The notes below the pieces were generated by a model. That model worked only from the letters and a program-made list of their open reading frames with translations, was not told where the DNA came from and searched no databases. From positions 23,264,773 to 23,328,772 of the forward strand of contig CM040452.1 in NCBI GenBank assembly GCA_022749755.1: a stretch of 64,000 nt of DNA, given 5' to 3'. Shown here one piece after another: positions 34,346 to 47,380 of the stretch (positions within the stretch are counted from its first letter, which is position 1; every line of letters starts with the position of its first letter). Source of the DNA: Azadirachta indica. Taxonomy: Eukaryota > Streptophyta > Magnoliopsida > Sapindales > Meliaceae. The position numbers and the translations under genes are program-made.

Positions 34346-36467
34346 TGGGGGTGAGTGTCTTCAAGTAATGGTGGCTGTGATATGGTGGAAAATACGTGAC
34401 CCCATGCCCACTCCACGCATCATATTGAATTTTGTTGTGTCACTGACCCTCACATCACATCTGCCCGTGCAAAACACAACCACATTTTTTATTTTTTAAT
34501 TTGTTTGGTATACGACTTGCGACAATTTATTGCTAATCTCTACTAATATTTCATTATTTAACTATAATCATTATTTAAATGCCTATCTTAAAATTTATTA
34601 GTTTATCCTCGACTCTAATTTAAAATAAACTTATAATTTGAAGTGCCCTAATTTTCTTTTTTTACTCACAATTACTGCCGAATTAATAAAATAAAAAAGT
34701 AAATATTTATCAAATAATTTAACAAACATGCTGCTTACAGAATTAAGTGTTTGGTAATAAATGTAACATTAAACTGTTGTATACTTTGACTTTGGCATAC
34801 GCTCTCCCAAGTGCTTTTTTTTTTTTTTTTTTTAAATTTTGGTCCACAAATAGAGAAGAGATATGGTAGAAAAATGAACTATTCCAAGTCAAGCGTATGG
34901 TATGGCAACACATTTTCATGGCATATTCAATATAGTAACCATGTTTGCTGTTTCCGAAAAACAATAAATATTTAACCATTTGTTTATCAATTCTTTTGGC
35001 ACTAACATGACAACATGAAGTTCTTCCTCCATACTCGTTGGTTTGACTTTCACCTCCTTTTACATTATAATTAATAACTGGGTGTGATGCCTGAAATCAA
35101 AATTAAAATATGATAGCTAACCTACACGCATCTAACTGAAATATTGATGGTAACTAATGTAATAGGGAGTCCTTATTTTACCCTATATTGCTTCTTCTTA
35201 CACTCGTGTCACTCTCATGATAATTAAAAGTATTCATTAAAATATATACATAATTAGTTATATGTAGGTGAGGATGCCAATGAATCAGATGCACACCCAA
35301 TTAATTTGTGAATTAGAAAGATAGGTATCAATCCAACTAACAGTCTTTATGGTAATAAATGTAATTAAATTGATCACATTCATCTTTGCGGTCAAATGGA
35401 TCAATATTATCCATCTATCTTAGTTCCCCTAATTTGTAACTAGCTTTCTCTGCTCCACATTTTGCCAGAATTTCATCCTCATTAAACTTATTGCTATTCA
35501 CCATCTAAACTGCAGCCTAAATGACTGTTATAAGGAGGTCCCTAAAGAATTGCAAGCCCTTGACCCATTATCAGAAAATATTTATTGGGTTGCAATATTC
35601 CATCAAAATCTGCGATCATTGTTAGAGATTGCAAGCTTAGGTGCTAAATGGTTTTTCAATCCGAAGAGCACCTTTACGAATTGGAAAAGAAACAGAGGAC
35701 AAAGCAAGAAGCGAGAGTTGATTTGCTGAACTATAATCTAGCGATTCTAGCCTACCCACCCACTTTTTTTTATTTTTTATTTTTTTTATTTTTATTTTTA
35801 TTATTTTTTTATTATTATTATTATTATTTCTTCATATCAATCCAGTATCCACTACAATTTATCACAATATAATCTCTGACTGTATCCTAAATTGTCTGTT
35901 GCTTCATTGTCCAATATGTCCCCAAAATTTGTTTATGCAAAAGAAACAGTCAGAGTTCACGGACATGGAAAATGGGGTTGCAGCTTACATATAAAAACAT
36001 TAATAGATAATGATTACCTCTTCATAGAAAAAGAATTATTCCATGACTAACGAAAGTTAACCGCCGACCCAAAAAAAGCTTCCATTCTTCCTGCTTGTCA
36101 TTCTTAGAACGGTGTTTGGATTAAGATAACAAGTGAGATGCCAACTTATATGTGCAAAAGACACAAACACTTTGATATGAGCAGAGAAAAAAGTAATCAT
36201 ATTTTATATATAAAGGCATCTTGTCAGAGCAACAACATGAGTACATTTAGAGTATAAAATAAATGTGCTCTCTCATTTTAGAAGCTTATCATTATCCCAA
36301 AATGACAAACTACTAACACGAAAGTTTTGGACGTTATTAACAGCAACTAGACATAGTCTAAGAGATCGGGGAAGTGTACCTTTGATGCCACTGTTATTAT
36401 ACCTGGATATCAGCAAACAACCAAACAAAGCTTTTATTGGCTCTATGTACAACTCCAAACAGCAACA

Positions 36468-39400
36468 TTAGTCATTAGCAACCATCTCATCCACTGGGGA
36501 AGAGCTGTCCAATTTCTTGATACACAACTTTTTCTGGGGAGGAAGGTCTTTGGTTGATGGGGATTCATCCACATCGACAACAACTGAGTCCTCCTCCTTA
36601 ATATCTCCTCTCAAGACCGCCATTGCAATTTCATTCTCAACCAACTGTTGTATTACCCTCTTAACTGGCCTCGCCCCAAAGTTAGGGTCAAAACCTAGCG
36701 TCCCCAGAAGACTGACAGCTTCCTCTGTATAGTGAAGATCAATATTCTTCTGTTTCAGCCTGTCTTTTACTCGGTTCATCTGGCAATCAACAATGACAAG
36801 TTAACGAAATCCAGAAATATATTATGACATAAGAAAAAACTGTGACACGGACTCTAACATGAAAAATAGTAGCCTAGTACTACAATAAGCGTGTCTGCTC
36901 ATACACCAACACAGTAAACAAAAAATAAACCTCAGACCAGATCATTTTCTAAGGCACAGAGTTCCTAGCAACACACAGCAGGAGCGTCATGCTAAACATG
37001 AGAAATAAATAAAAAATAAATGCAAAACCAGCCAGATGGAAACACTAAATGCTTTTCCTGAAACCCAAAGTAGAAAATTGTTTTATGTATACCCTCCATA
37101 TCAAAAGGTCCACATAACATTAAGTCAGAAATGTGGTTAGTGTTGAAGGTTATTTAAGATTAACATAGAGTCAATTTAACCTTCCTTCACTCTTGCTTGA
37201 CATCAGAACAGCAATAAAATCTTAAAAATCTATAATTATCTTGGATGACTACAGCCCCAAGGGCGTACATGAATAATTTTATTTCACAACATCTAACAAA
37301 TGGCAACTGATTACAGAAAAGAAATGAGAACTGTAGGATTCTGTCATCAAACTCAATTTCTTAGTCGTACTGCAAAAGGGCACATTGCATTGCAGGTGTC
37401 TCCAAAAAAAAAAAATCTAAATACCAGCATAGGCCTAATTAAGAAAGCATAATAATATTAAAGCAATTTCCTAAAGGAAATCTGTGTAAAGATTTTATTA
37501 CCTGTATCTCAACGATTTTACAGATTTCTTTGGAGTCCAAAGGCTGGAAAACAATGTACTCATCAATTCGATTCAAGAATTCCGGTCGAAAAGTTTGTCT
37601 GGCCATTTCTACAACTTGTCTTTTCATCACATCATAAACAGCATCCTTGCTATCTTGCGTGGTACGAAGAGTTTCAAGTATATAATGTGACCCAATATTT
37701 GAAGTCATTATCACAACACAGTTTGTAAAACTGACAGTCCTGCCCTGAGAATCAGTTATCCTTCCATCATCCAATAATTGTAGTAATATGTTGAAGACAT
37801 CATGATGGGCTTTCTCAATTTCATCAAAGAGTACTACAGAATATGGTCTTCGACGAACCACTTCCGTGAGTTGTCCACCTTCTTCATAACCAACATAACC
37901 TGGTGGGGCCCCAACCAACCGTGAAACTGCATGCTTTTCCATGTACTCACTCATATCAATTCTGACAAGAGCATTTTCAGTGTTAAAGAGATAACCAGCT
38001 AATGCTTTTGCAAGCTCTGTTTTTCCAACACCAGTTGGACCCATAAACATGAAGCTAGCTATAGGTCGATTTGGGTCAGACAATCCTGCCCTTGAACGTC
38101 GGATTGCATCAGCCACTGATTTAACTGCCATATCTTGACCAACAACCCTCTTGTGGAGTACCTGCTCCAGTATAATTAGCTTGTCCCGCTCTGATTGTTG
38201 AAGGTTTGACAGTGGTATACCTGTCCATTTACTTACAATTTCAGCAATATCAAGATCGGTAACCTCCTCTTGAAGCAAGGAATGTCCAGTTTTTTGGAAT
38301 TCAGCAAGGTTCCTCTCAGCCTCTTCTAATTGGCGTTGAAGGGACATCAAAGTTCCATATTTGAGCTCAGCAGCACGATTTAGGTCATACTCGCGCTCAG
38401 CAGCTTCCATCTCTAGGTTAACTCTATCAATCTTTGACAATTTAAACAATTGCATAAGAGAGTAAGGAAAAGGAAGAGGAAGGAAAGTAATCCAACATCG
38501 GCAAGACTAAGAGAGAAGTTACCTCTTCTTTAATTGAACGTATCCGATTCATGAGATCCTTTTCACGACCCCACTGTTCATTTAATTCTTTCTGTTTCTG
38601 TTTTAGTGAGTTCAAATCATGTTCCAGTTTGCTTAACCTTTCTTTGGATGCTTTATCACTGTCATTTTTCAGAGAAAGCTTCTCCATCTCCAATTTAAGC
38701 ACAGCTCTATCTATCTTATCCAGCTCTATGGGCTTAGAAGTTATCTCCATTTTCAGCTTAGCAGCAGCTTCATCAACAAGATCAATGGCTGAAAGGAAAT
38801 GGCAAAATTATGATCTTTATACAGCATTTAAGTTTTAACATTTAACAAAACTGGTTGTATTCCAATTTTTTTGGTTGGCCGTGATGGCATTTTACGCCAA
38901 TTGGCTATTTCTTCCTTTTCTCTCTCTTTTTCCCAAGAAAGCACATGGTATAATTCTCATTTGTTGAATTACTAATTGACCTAAAAGCTTAAACACGAAG
39001 GTAAGGAGCCAAAAAATACTATTTAAGTTCTTTAACATTTCTCCTCATCTGCAAGTCTGGATTCATTTGATAGGCTTGTTATTTGGATCTAAATAATTAT
39101 CATTCAATTTTATTGTTTGGGAATTTGAACACAAGACTATATGATCAAACATGCTCCGGCACCATATTGCCTGTTGAGTTACCACTTGACCTAAGAGCTT
39201 AAACTTGAAGATAAGCTCTTTAATGGCATCAATACAAGAATGATAAGTATCTTTTCCCTGCCCATTAGTGCAATTGAATTTTGCAGACTACGACCTAGTT
39301 ATGAACAACCAGCCAGTTCCAAGAAGTCCAATTATATGTTTAATCTAAATATAGAATAAAATAATGAAGGAAAATGAGCTCATCCCAATTTGATATCAGC

Positions 39401-42400
39401 ATGGGAGATTAAATAAAGTGTAATTAACCTTTGTCAGGCAAAAAACGTTCTGTGATGTATCGATCTGCAAGAACTGCTGCTGATACAAGAGCACTGTCTG
39501 ATATTTTAACACCATGATGTAGCTCGTAGCGCTCACGCAGCCCACGGAGAATGGATATTGTATCTTCAACAGATGGTTGACCACAAAAAACTTGTTGAAA
39601 TCTACGCTCAAGTGCAGGATCCTTCTCAATGTATTTCCTGTATTCATTCAAAGTAGTTGCTCCAATACACCGAAGCTCACCTCGACCAAGCATTGGTTTT
39701 AACAGGTTCCCAGCATCCATTGCACCAGATGCAGCACCTACACAAAATCATCCACAAGATGGGCATTCACATGAAGGACTGACAGAATATCACAAGAAAA
39801 TACTAATGGAATGCATAATTGATGTCAAACTAATCATGACACCAACATAAATGGGCATGCACATACAGACACCTACATCCATGTTTCTTTAGAAGGTTTC
39901 AATCAGGAAACAGGTAATGCCTGTAACTCACAAAGGATCATAAGATTATGTACAATAATACGATAGATTCATGAGACAGAATCAGCATACAACCTGCACC
40001 AACAACTGTATGTATTTCATCAATGAATAAGATAATCTGTCCATTTGAAGCAGTAACTTCCTTCAACACAGCTTTCAACCTTTCCTCAAAATCTCCACGA
40101 AACTTGGCACCCGCAACCAATGAACCCATATCTAAGGAGATTAACTGTGTAATATGAGAGTAAATGAAAAAAATCAACAACAAATTTAGCTTGAAGGAAA
40201 ATGCACATTGGCAATGCAATTATTGTATACAAATCAATCTCATCACTATTGGGAGTCACCACAAACAAAGACTCGTTTAGATTCAACAGACAAATCTCAA
40301 TTAAGAAACTGCCACAGAACCATGTCAACCAAAACCTTTCTGTTTAGTAGTGGTTCTGGAACATCCCCACGCACAATTCTTTGAGCTAATCTGCAAAAAC
40401 AATAGAAAATCCAATATTAGAATATGCATCATCTCAGAATTCGGGGAACAGGTTAAAAGATCTGCCACGAAACTTATATAATTTTACATACTTCTTTTCT
40501 TCTATCTTTTTAATGATTTTTTGCAGACAAAAATAGAGCAAATTAAAGAAGAATGATCTGTAATAAATAAACTGTGTGATTGCAGAAAATGCAGAGAGTA
40601 TTGTATACCAAATCAAGATAACTAACTAAAAGTCCAGCCACCTCTGTACCACGTGAGATACAGACATGCAAAAAACTTTGGCACAATCCATAGATTCCAC
40701 TCAGAGATATTAAGTAATTTACTCAAACAAAACCAATGCACAGATCCTGTGTACTTCTCGAAAGAACCATGATAAAGTTGGAATCTCTAAATGTTAAAAC
40801 TTTACCCAAAAAAAAAAAGATACATACCCTTCAGCAATGGCAGTTTTCCCCACACCAGGCTCACCAATAATAACAGGATTATTTTTGGTTCTCCTAGATA
40901 ATATCTGGATACACCTCCGAATTTCATCATCTCGACCTATAACAGGATCAAGCTTGCCACGCCTAGCAAGCTCTGTCAAGTCATTCCCATATTTATCTAG
41001 TGCCTCATATTTTCCTTCAGGATCTACATACATGAAGGAAATAATGAGGGTAGGCAACAGCAAAAAGCAATTCAGTTACATAGGAGTAAAGTTCGACTTT
41101 TCATAAAAAGTAGTATACAATTACATTTTTCCTTGACAAAGCACATAATATCCACCAGTTGATTGTCAGAAACACATTGTGACAGACTCAACATATTAGC
41201 AATTCTCAGTATCTTAAAATGTTCAACATAAATTTATGCTGATCAGCCCTAGGATTGTTTTTCACACAACCACAATCTATCTAAGGATCCAGAAACAAGG
41301 ATTGGACTGTATAAAGAGGGGTAAAGAAGTGACAAGACTTTTGCTAAATTTAGACAAATAAACCCAAATTCTAGGCATGAGTTAAGTGTATCCGCAAGTG
41401 AAATGATGGCAACGGGCTCAAGCCAAGCTGAAAAACCAAAAACCATAGATTATGCTTTCGTGACAGTGGACACTATAAGCACAGGAGTTGGAAGAAAGAC
41501 TCTACTCTACTATTAGTCAGCTCTGTCTCTGTTTCATAGTCAGCCTCAGTTCGTCTGTCTATCTTCTAGGAACAATGAACACTCATTTCAACAAGAAAAG
41601 AATCCATAAATTAAGTGAAAAAGTGGACAAATGGAGTACTTCAGCTCAGTCTCCTTGTATTACATATCTCCTCTCTCCGGGGAAGGAAACCCTGGAATTC
41701 AGTTCAAATAGGGCTGGGAAATTTCTTAGTCCAGACTCCAGAGGATAAGTTTTATACGGAAAGATACAAGGAAATGGTTCATATATTGTGCCTGGAACAT
41801 GAATATGAAGTTCAAAAATGACAGCATGGAACAGATGAAAAATAAAAAGCAGGAGTCACATGGTGAAGCAGACATATACCAATTGCAACACAGTCAACTA
41901 CTATAACTTAGTTTCAATTATATTTGACACAGCTCCGTCATTTTCTTCATTGAACGACTTTAATTGCTTATAGAATTCGAGTAGCATCTTCTTGTCACAC
42001 CAAAATAAAGTATTGACACCAAACAAGCGAAAAAGTTAAGAAGTTAAATCCATACTTTGATCAGTTACTCTTTGTCTTCCACGAACAGCTTTAACTGCAT
42101 CCTTCAATTCCTTCTCACTAAGTGAGAGATTCTTGAATAACTGTTGCCCAAACCTCTTATCCTGATGAAATGCCGACACCAGATGCTCCACAGACACAAA
42201 AATCATCTCCCATTTCCTTTTTAATCCTTTGAGCATTATCTAAGAGAGAAATAAAATGCGATCCCATTATAGGTCCACTGGTACCACCTGTCACCTGCCA
42301 CAAGATAAAAGTGGTTATAATTCCACATCCAATAAAGCTAGCTCATATGAGTACATCATCAAAAATTCAAATTACATACCTTTGGTTGCTGGGATATAAA

Positions 42401-43327
42401 GTCATCTGTAGCCTGCAGAACTGTGGTGTTGTCCAGCCCTGCCTTCGTAAATATTCTTCGAGCCAAGCCATCCTTTTGCTCCAAGAGGGCTTTCATCAGA
42501 TGTTCAGATTCCACCACTTGCTGTTTGCTAACGCGTGCAGCATCGACAGCACCAACAATGCCTTCCCATGCCATCTCAGTGAACTCTGTTGGATTGGCCT
42601 GATAAACATAGTCGAGGACAAAATGGAGGGACACATGAGCAAGAGTTTTCACTTCATGCTTAAAACAGGAGTATATTTTCTGAGTAACAAATCCATAGAG
42701 ATTATATTGACAAACGTTTCAGCACAACTCCTAGCACCCAATTTTAATTTCATGAAAGTATGAAATATTAATTGAATATCCACATAATTCATCAAAATTT
42801 CAGCCATTGCACCAGCTTTAATGACATTGAGCCATTTTTATAACCATGAATTGCATTAAAAAGCTTATTGCAATAAGATTAACAAAACATAATGATAAAT
42901 GCAGTAGAAGCTTTGATTAATTAGCAAAAATTACACTTAACTAATAATCGTTTACTGAGTTCATTTCCTATAAGCACATCTCAACTCCCAAAGCAAGATA
43001 GAAGCTCCATATACATAAACTTAGGTACAAATACGTTAAAGTACGGTGAACCTGCGAAGCACTGGTGGCGGACGAGTGAAGTGGAGTGGAAGAGTGAAAC
43101 TGGCGCGCGAAACCGCTTGCCAACAACTTTCCAGAAACGACATCGTTCTCCGCAATTCCGTTTAGGATCGTAGGCCTCGACAATGAATTGACGGAATTAG
43201 CGAAAGTAGAAATGGTTCGAGCGCGGAAGCGAGAAATGAGCGAACCGGATTGACTGATAGATAGTTTCGCGGCTCTGGATGACTTCAAAACGGCTAAAGC
43301 GGACTTTGTTAGCCTTCTGGAGGCCAT
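36468..43327 (-). CDS. CLPB4: Mitochondrial ClpB-type Hsp100 disaggregase, 10 exons
   Basis: Hexameric AAA+ unfoldase that rescues aggregated proteins with Hsp70, probably in the mitochondrial matrix. Exons: 43327-43052, 42598-42380, 42294-42056, 41023-40828, 40390-40336, 40144-39994, 39737-39429, 38788-38523, 38431-37502, 36779-36468, all with GT-AG borders. The Ser/Arg-rich N-terminus ([20 protein letters not shown]) looks like a mitochondrial presequence. Then come the Clp N-domain (about 93-245), AAA1 with GEPGVGKT (about 300) and LFIDEIH, a coiled middle domain (about 490-620), and AAA2 with GPTGVGKT (about 700) and [10 protein letters not shown]. The length is about 983 residues, against 964 recalled for Arabidopsis CLPB4. 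Exon 3 has one extra base in an A5 run (42198-42202, plus strand) that breaks the frame; all else is intact, so an assembly error is likely. The chloroplast paralogue is less likely on sequence. Confidence 0.93.
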
Positions 43328-43437
43328 TTTTGGGACGGAACTTTAACACAATTTGGTAGTTTGTTTCGGGGTTTTTGGTTTGTGAGAGGGAGTGAAAGAG
43401 GTTCTTGAAAAGCTAGGGGAAGACGCTAAACCGAAAA

Positions 43438-43467
43438 GGAATGTTGTAGAATAGCGGGGAAGATTCT
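43438..43467 (-). promoter_or_regulatory. Heat-shock element upstream of the ClpB gene
   Basis: In-register 5-bp units at 43438-43442 (GGAAT), 43448-43452 (AGAAT), 43458-43462 (GGAAG) and 43463-43467 (ATTCT) make a gapped HSE with one perfect GAAnnTTC core (43459-43466). It lies 111-140 bp upstream of the start codon, as expected for a heat-inducible Hsp100 gene. Confidence 0.65.
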
Positions 43468-44270
43468 ACTCATTTTGTTTGCGTTTTGACTCCACGTCGG
43501 CAAGGTGGACCGATTGCACATGTTTCTGAAGATGTTTTCTAATTAACTTTTTCCAAAAGAAAATTACAATAAAAATACATTTTCTTTAGAAAATAAAATC
43601 AATTAATGCCTACAAAGTATTTATTACAACGCGAACATGTTTTCAAGTACTTGTTTGCATTACAGATGCGTTTTCTGGATCTAGATCTATGGTTTTTTCA
43701 TATTTTATTAAATAAAAATATAACATCAATTATTTATTTATTTATTTATACTTAATGACAAGTAATTTTATTTTTAGAAATATAAATTAAAATTTTTAAA
43801 CCTTTAAAACTTCTAAATAAATATAATTCGGTCAAGAGTTAATAAATTTTAAAATTAAAAATAACACAAAATGAAAAGAAATTTTAGAAATTGCTGAGCT
43901 GGATTGCCAAATGTCTAGCAAGAAATGAACATGCAGAGAGGCACAGATTAAATGACCATTGACCAAATTTCTCGATTCTCTGGACTTGGAATCGGGGCAG
44001 ACAAAGATCTCTATTATTTATTTGTCTACTAATTTCATTTGGACCATCTTATACTACCCTCGTATGTCACATGGCATTATTGAAAATTTTAATTACAAAT
44101 GTATTGAAAAAATGAACTATTATAAGTTAATAGCAGAAAAAAAAAAGACAATAATGATTGTTTAAATTAGTGGGAATCACGATGAATATCTTTATTAATA
44201 ATGACAAAAATATATAATACATAGAAATTAATATAAATTTCTGTTAGTACAGAAAATTGTTACTTTTATT
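43468..44270. other. Intergenic upstream of the ClpB gene
   Basis: AT-rich with no supported gene. No TATA box was identified with confidence. Confidence 0.5.
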
Positions 44271-44463
44271 ATCACACTATAAAAATTATATTTTTCTTTC
44301 TTTTTTGTGAAAAAGAAAAATTTTATTGGTTAATTGGTAAAGCAACGTGCCTCCATCTACATAGGTAAGATATAATATATATACTACCAATTTTCTTACT
44401 TTAATAATATTAGAAATTAAAATTTTTATAAAATACGAAGTGTATCTTATAAGATCTTAATTT
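44271..44463 (+). repeat. Partial tandem copy of the 391-bp repeat
   Basis: Repeats the first half of the following unit: CACTATAAAAATTATATTT, through AATTGGTAAAGC, to AAGTGTATCTTATAAGATC. Confidence 0.85.
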
Positions 44464-44855
44464 CGATATCACACTATAAAAATTGTATTTTTCTTTCTTT
44501 TTTATGAGAAAGAAAAATTTTATTACTGAATTGGTAAAATACCGTGCCTCTATCTATATAAGTAAAATATAATATATATACTGCCGATTTTCTTATTTTA
44601 ATAGTATTAGGAATTAGAATTTTCATAAAATATAAAGTGTATCTTACAGGATCTTAATTTGTCTTAAATTATGGCTTTCAATTCTATCTTTACTTTCTCC
44701 GCAAGAATTCCTCTCTGGTCGGACTTACTTGTAGAACATCCAACCAGAATCTCTAACAACCTGAGCTGAATATGACACACTAGATCTGATTAGATATTAA
44801 GCCTGCTAGCACGAAATCCATTAATTTCCTGAACCCGTGACTATCTTCCCAAACA
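44464..44855 (+). repeat. Left copy of ~391-bp direct repeat (LTR-like)
   Basis: Runs from CGATATCACACTATAAAAAT to ATCTTCCCAAACA and aligns end to end with 46990-47380. On the minus strand it starts TGTTTGGGAAG, which resembles an LTR beginning, though no matching CA end or target duplication was fixed. Confidence 0.85.
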
Positions 44856-45136
44856 CTAAATCCCTCAGTTTTCAGTGAAACTAACACTTTCACTGAAAAT
44901 TTTAGTTAATAACGATCCACAAACTTAAACCTCAGTATCTAACAACTTCTTCTCTCTATTGTAAATAATCGGGATGCATCATTGCTTGAACTTGCTTTCA
45001 AGTCTTCTTTTATATTTTCTGATTGAAACAAACTTTACTAATCTCAGACAGAGTTCATCATAAGGTCTAAACTGTGGCCAGGTCTTCCCTTCAACAATTA
45101 TTAAACAAAATTTATGATTTTCTCAATTGTTGTATG

Positions 45137-45520
45137 GTCTAAATTGAGGTAAAATCTTTTTAGAAAAATTTTTTGAGCTTCTAATCTGAACTATTATTAG
45201 ATCTTTTTGAGAAAATTTTCTGATCTTCTTATTTGAACTGTAATCAAATCTTTTTGAGAAAATTTTTTTATTTTTTGATCTAAACTGTAGTCGGATCTTT
45301 TTGAAAAAATTTCTTAATCGTCCGATTTGAACTATGGTCAGATTTTTTTACAAAAATTTCTTAAACTTTTGATCTGAATTATGGTAAGATTTTTTTGCAA
45401 AAATTTCTTTAATCATTATTATTTGATTTGAACTGAGGTCAGATCTTTTTACAACAATTTTTTGAATAAACAAAGTTTAATAATCTTCTAATTATCATCA
45501 TCTAATCTGAACTGTGGTCA
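45137..45520 (+). repeat. 47-bp minisatellite
   Basis: The motif (A)T(C/T)TGAACTGTGGTCAGAT plus TTTTTGAGAAAATTT recurs with starts at 45184, 45231, 45278, 45325 and 45372 (exact 47-bp spacing). More diverged copies lie at about 45138, 45426 and 45505. Confidence 0.9.
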
Positions 45521-46711
45521 GATTTTTTTCTTGAAGAGTAGAATATCAGCTCATATAGCCTTTTAATAGTAAAATATCAGCTTATTTATTCTTTCTGAGC
45601 AGTCGAATGTTGTTGGCCTAAGATTAGATCTTCTTTTTTTTTTTTTTCATGACATCTTGTAGAGAAATTCATAGTACAATTATAGAATTCAGCTTTCCTT
45701 CTCGAAAATTTTTTAGGTTGTGATGTAGCTTTTGCACTTTTAACAAAGAATATATAGAAAATGTCATCTCCATTTTGGCAAGATTTTTCATCGTTTTGTG
45801 ATTGAAAAAGTTAGAATGATGTTGTTGTCCTTTAGCATTTGGGCCAGCATTCCTAAGATTGGCCAGTTCACTGTCAAACTCCGCAAAGTATTGTATTTGA
45901 TATTGCTTTTCTGTGCTATATCTTCTTCATTGTTTTTGCTTTTTCCTTGAAAGCATTTCAGTAGAACTGAAATACATAGAAGATTTCCATGATCGCCACT
46001 TTGTTCTAACCAATTAGGATACAAATGACAGATCAACAGTAGCTGAACAAATTTAGCACGTTGTTAAAAGATCAGCAGCAATCGATCGGATCAACAGCAA
46101 TCGAATACATCAGGTTGGTCTGAAACAACTGAGTACACTGAACAGAGTATATGTTCATAGAGCATATCTTAACAAAACATTCTTAATTTCTGAATGTGCT
46201 CTTTTCATGATTTTTTTTAAATGTTTTTTCTTTGTCTCCTTTTTTTTTTTTTTTTTTTTTTAAACTAGCAACAAAATTGATACGAAGAAGTTCACAAGCT
46301 GAAAAACGAGATGGATTGAAGATGTGAATCAAACGCTTGGTGCGGATGAGATTTTGGGGCTGCTTGTGATGAAGGATAAATTATAAAAGTATAGACTCTC
46401 ATTAGAGAGTCAGCAACATAATAAAGGGCCTGGAACAAAGTGATGGTTGACAAACATCTTTGAGTTTGCTAACCTCATTCTGAGTTGGTTGGCAGTGACG
46501 ATTTAACAATGGTGGTAGCTAGCTTGAGGACAACATTTTGCCATAGGCATAGACAATTTATTCTCTTCCTTTTTTTATACCACACTAAATCTTTTCACAT
46601 GTAATTTGATTTTTTATGTGTTTAGCGACCATAAATTCTTCCTACGGCTAATTTTGCCAATTTTTTTAAATAATTATTTTTTCTTTTTCGGCCTCTAATC
46701 TCCTTACCATT

Positions 46712-46715
<4 letters not shown>

Positions 46716-46742
<27 letters not shown>
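46716..46742 (+). repeat. (TA)n microsatellite
   Basis: About 13 units. AT-rich surroundings make the length unreliable. Confidence 0.9.
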
Positions 46743-46989
46743 TACCACCAACAATAAATATTCCACCATCACTACGTCTCCTGCGTAATCTCCTCCTATA
46801 CCGCTACTCAACCACACTGAATTTTTATTTCTCTACATTTTTTTCCTACATTTTTTTCTGTTTCATCAAATAAATATCCCACCATGCCTCTCTCTCTCTC
46901 ATGGTTTAGAAGTTCTGAAACCCTTTTTTTATTTTCATTTGCCTCTAATTTTCTTCATTATAACTGTTGATACTGATAATTATAACTTC

Positions 46990-47380
46990 CGATATCACAT
47001 AGTGAAAATTGTATTTTTCTTATTTTTTTGTGAAGAAGAAAAATTTTATTATTGAATTGGTAAAATAACATGCTTCTATCTACATGGGTAGGGCATAATA
47101 TATATACTGTAGATTTCTTTATCCTAATATTATTAGAAATAAGAATTTTTATAAATTTGAAGTGTATCTTACGGGATTCTAACTTATTTTAAATTATGAC
47201 TTTCAATTCTAACTTTACTTTTTTCATAAGGATTCCTTTCTGGTCGGACTTATTTGTGGAACATCCGACCAAAATCTCTACCAATTTGAATTGAGCAGGA
47301 CACATTAGGACTAATTAGATACTGAGCCTACTAACACGAAATCCATTAATTTCCTAAGCCGATGACTGTCTTCCCGAACA
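46990..47380 (+). repeat. Right copy of ~391-bp direct repeat (LTR-like)
   Basis: Matches 44464-44855 at near equal length with scattered substitutions (e.g. GGTCGGACTTATTTGTGGAA against GGTCGGACTTACTTGTAGAA). The divergence suggests considerable age. Confidence 0.85.

Larger units (their letters stand above)
32241..36467. other. Intergenic, AT-rich, no supported gene
   Basis: Holds the simple repeats listed separately. The short frames here are low complexity or lack homology that I recognise. A stretch at 32860-33300 is less AT-rich and ends in a TC/AG-rich run, but no protein or RNA gene could be assigned. Confidence 0.6.
44856..46989. other. 2.1-kb non-coding DNA between the direct repeats
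   Basis: Contains a 47-bp minisatellite, a (T)n run at about 46240-46261 and an (AT)n run, but no open frame with recognisable homology. It could be the interior of a non-autonomous retroelement or unrelated DNA bounded by a duplication. Confidence 0.5.

Noticed and set aside
41488..41821. Plus-strand open frames inside a ClpB intron
   Set aside because: They lie in the roughly 1-kb intron between exons 3 and 4 and show no homology or supporting signals.
45137..45520. Regularly spaced repeats as a CRISPR array
   Set aside because: The 47-bp units are head to tail with no unique spacers, and this is plant nuclear DNA.
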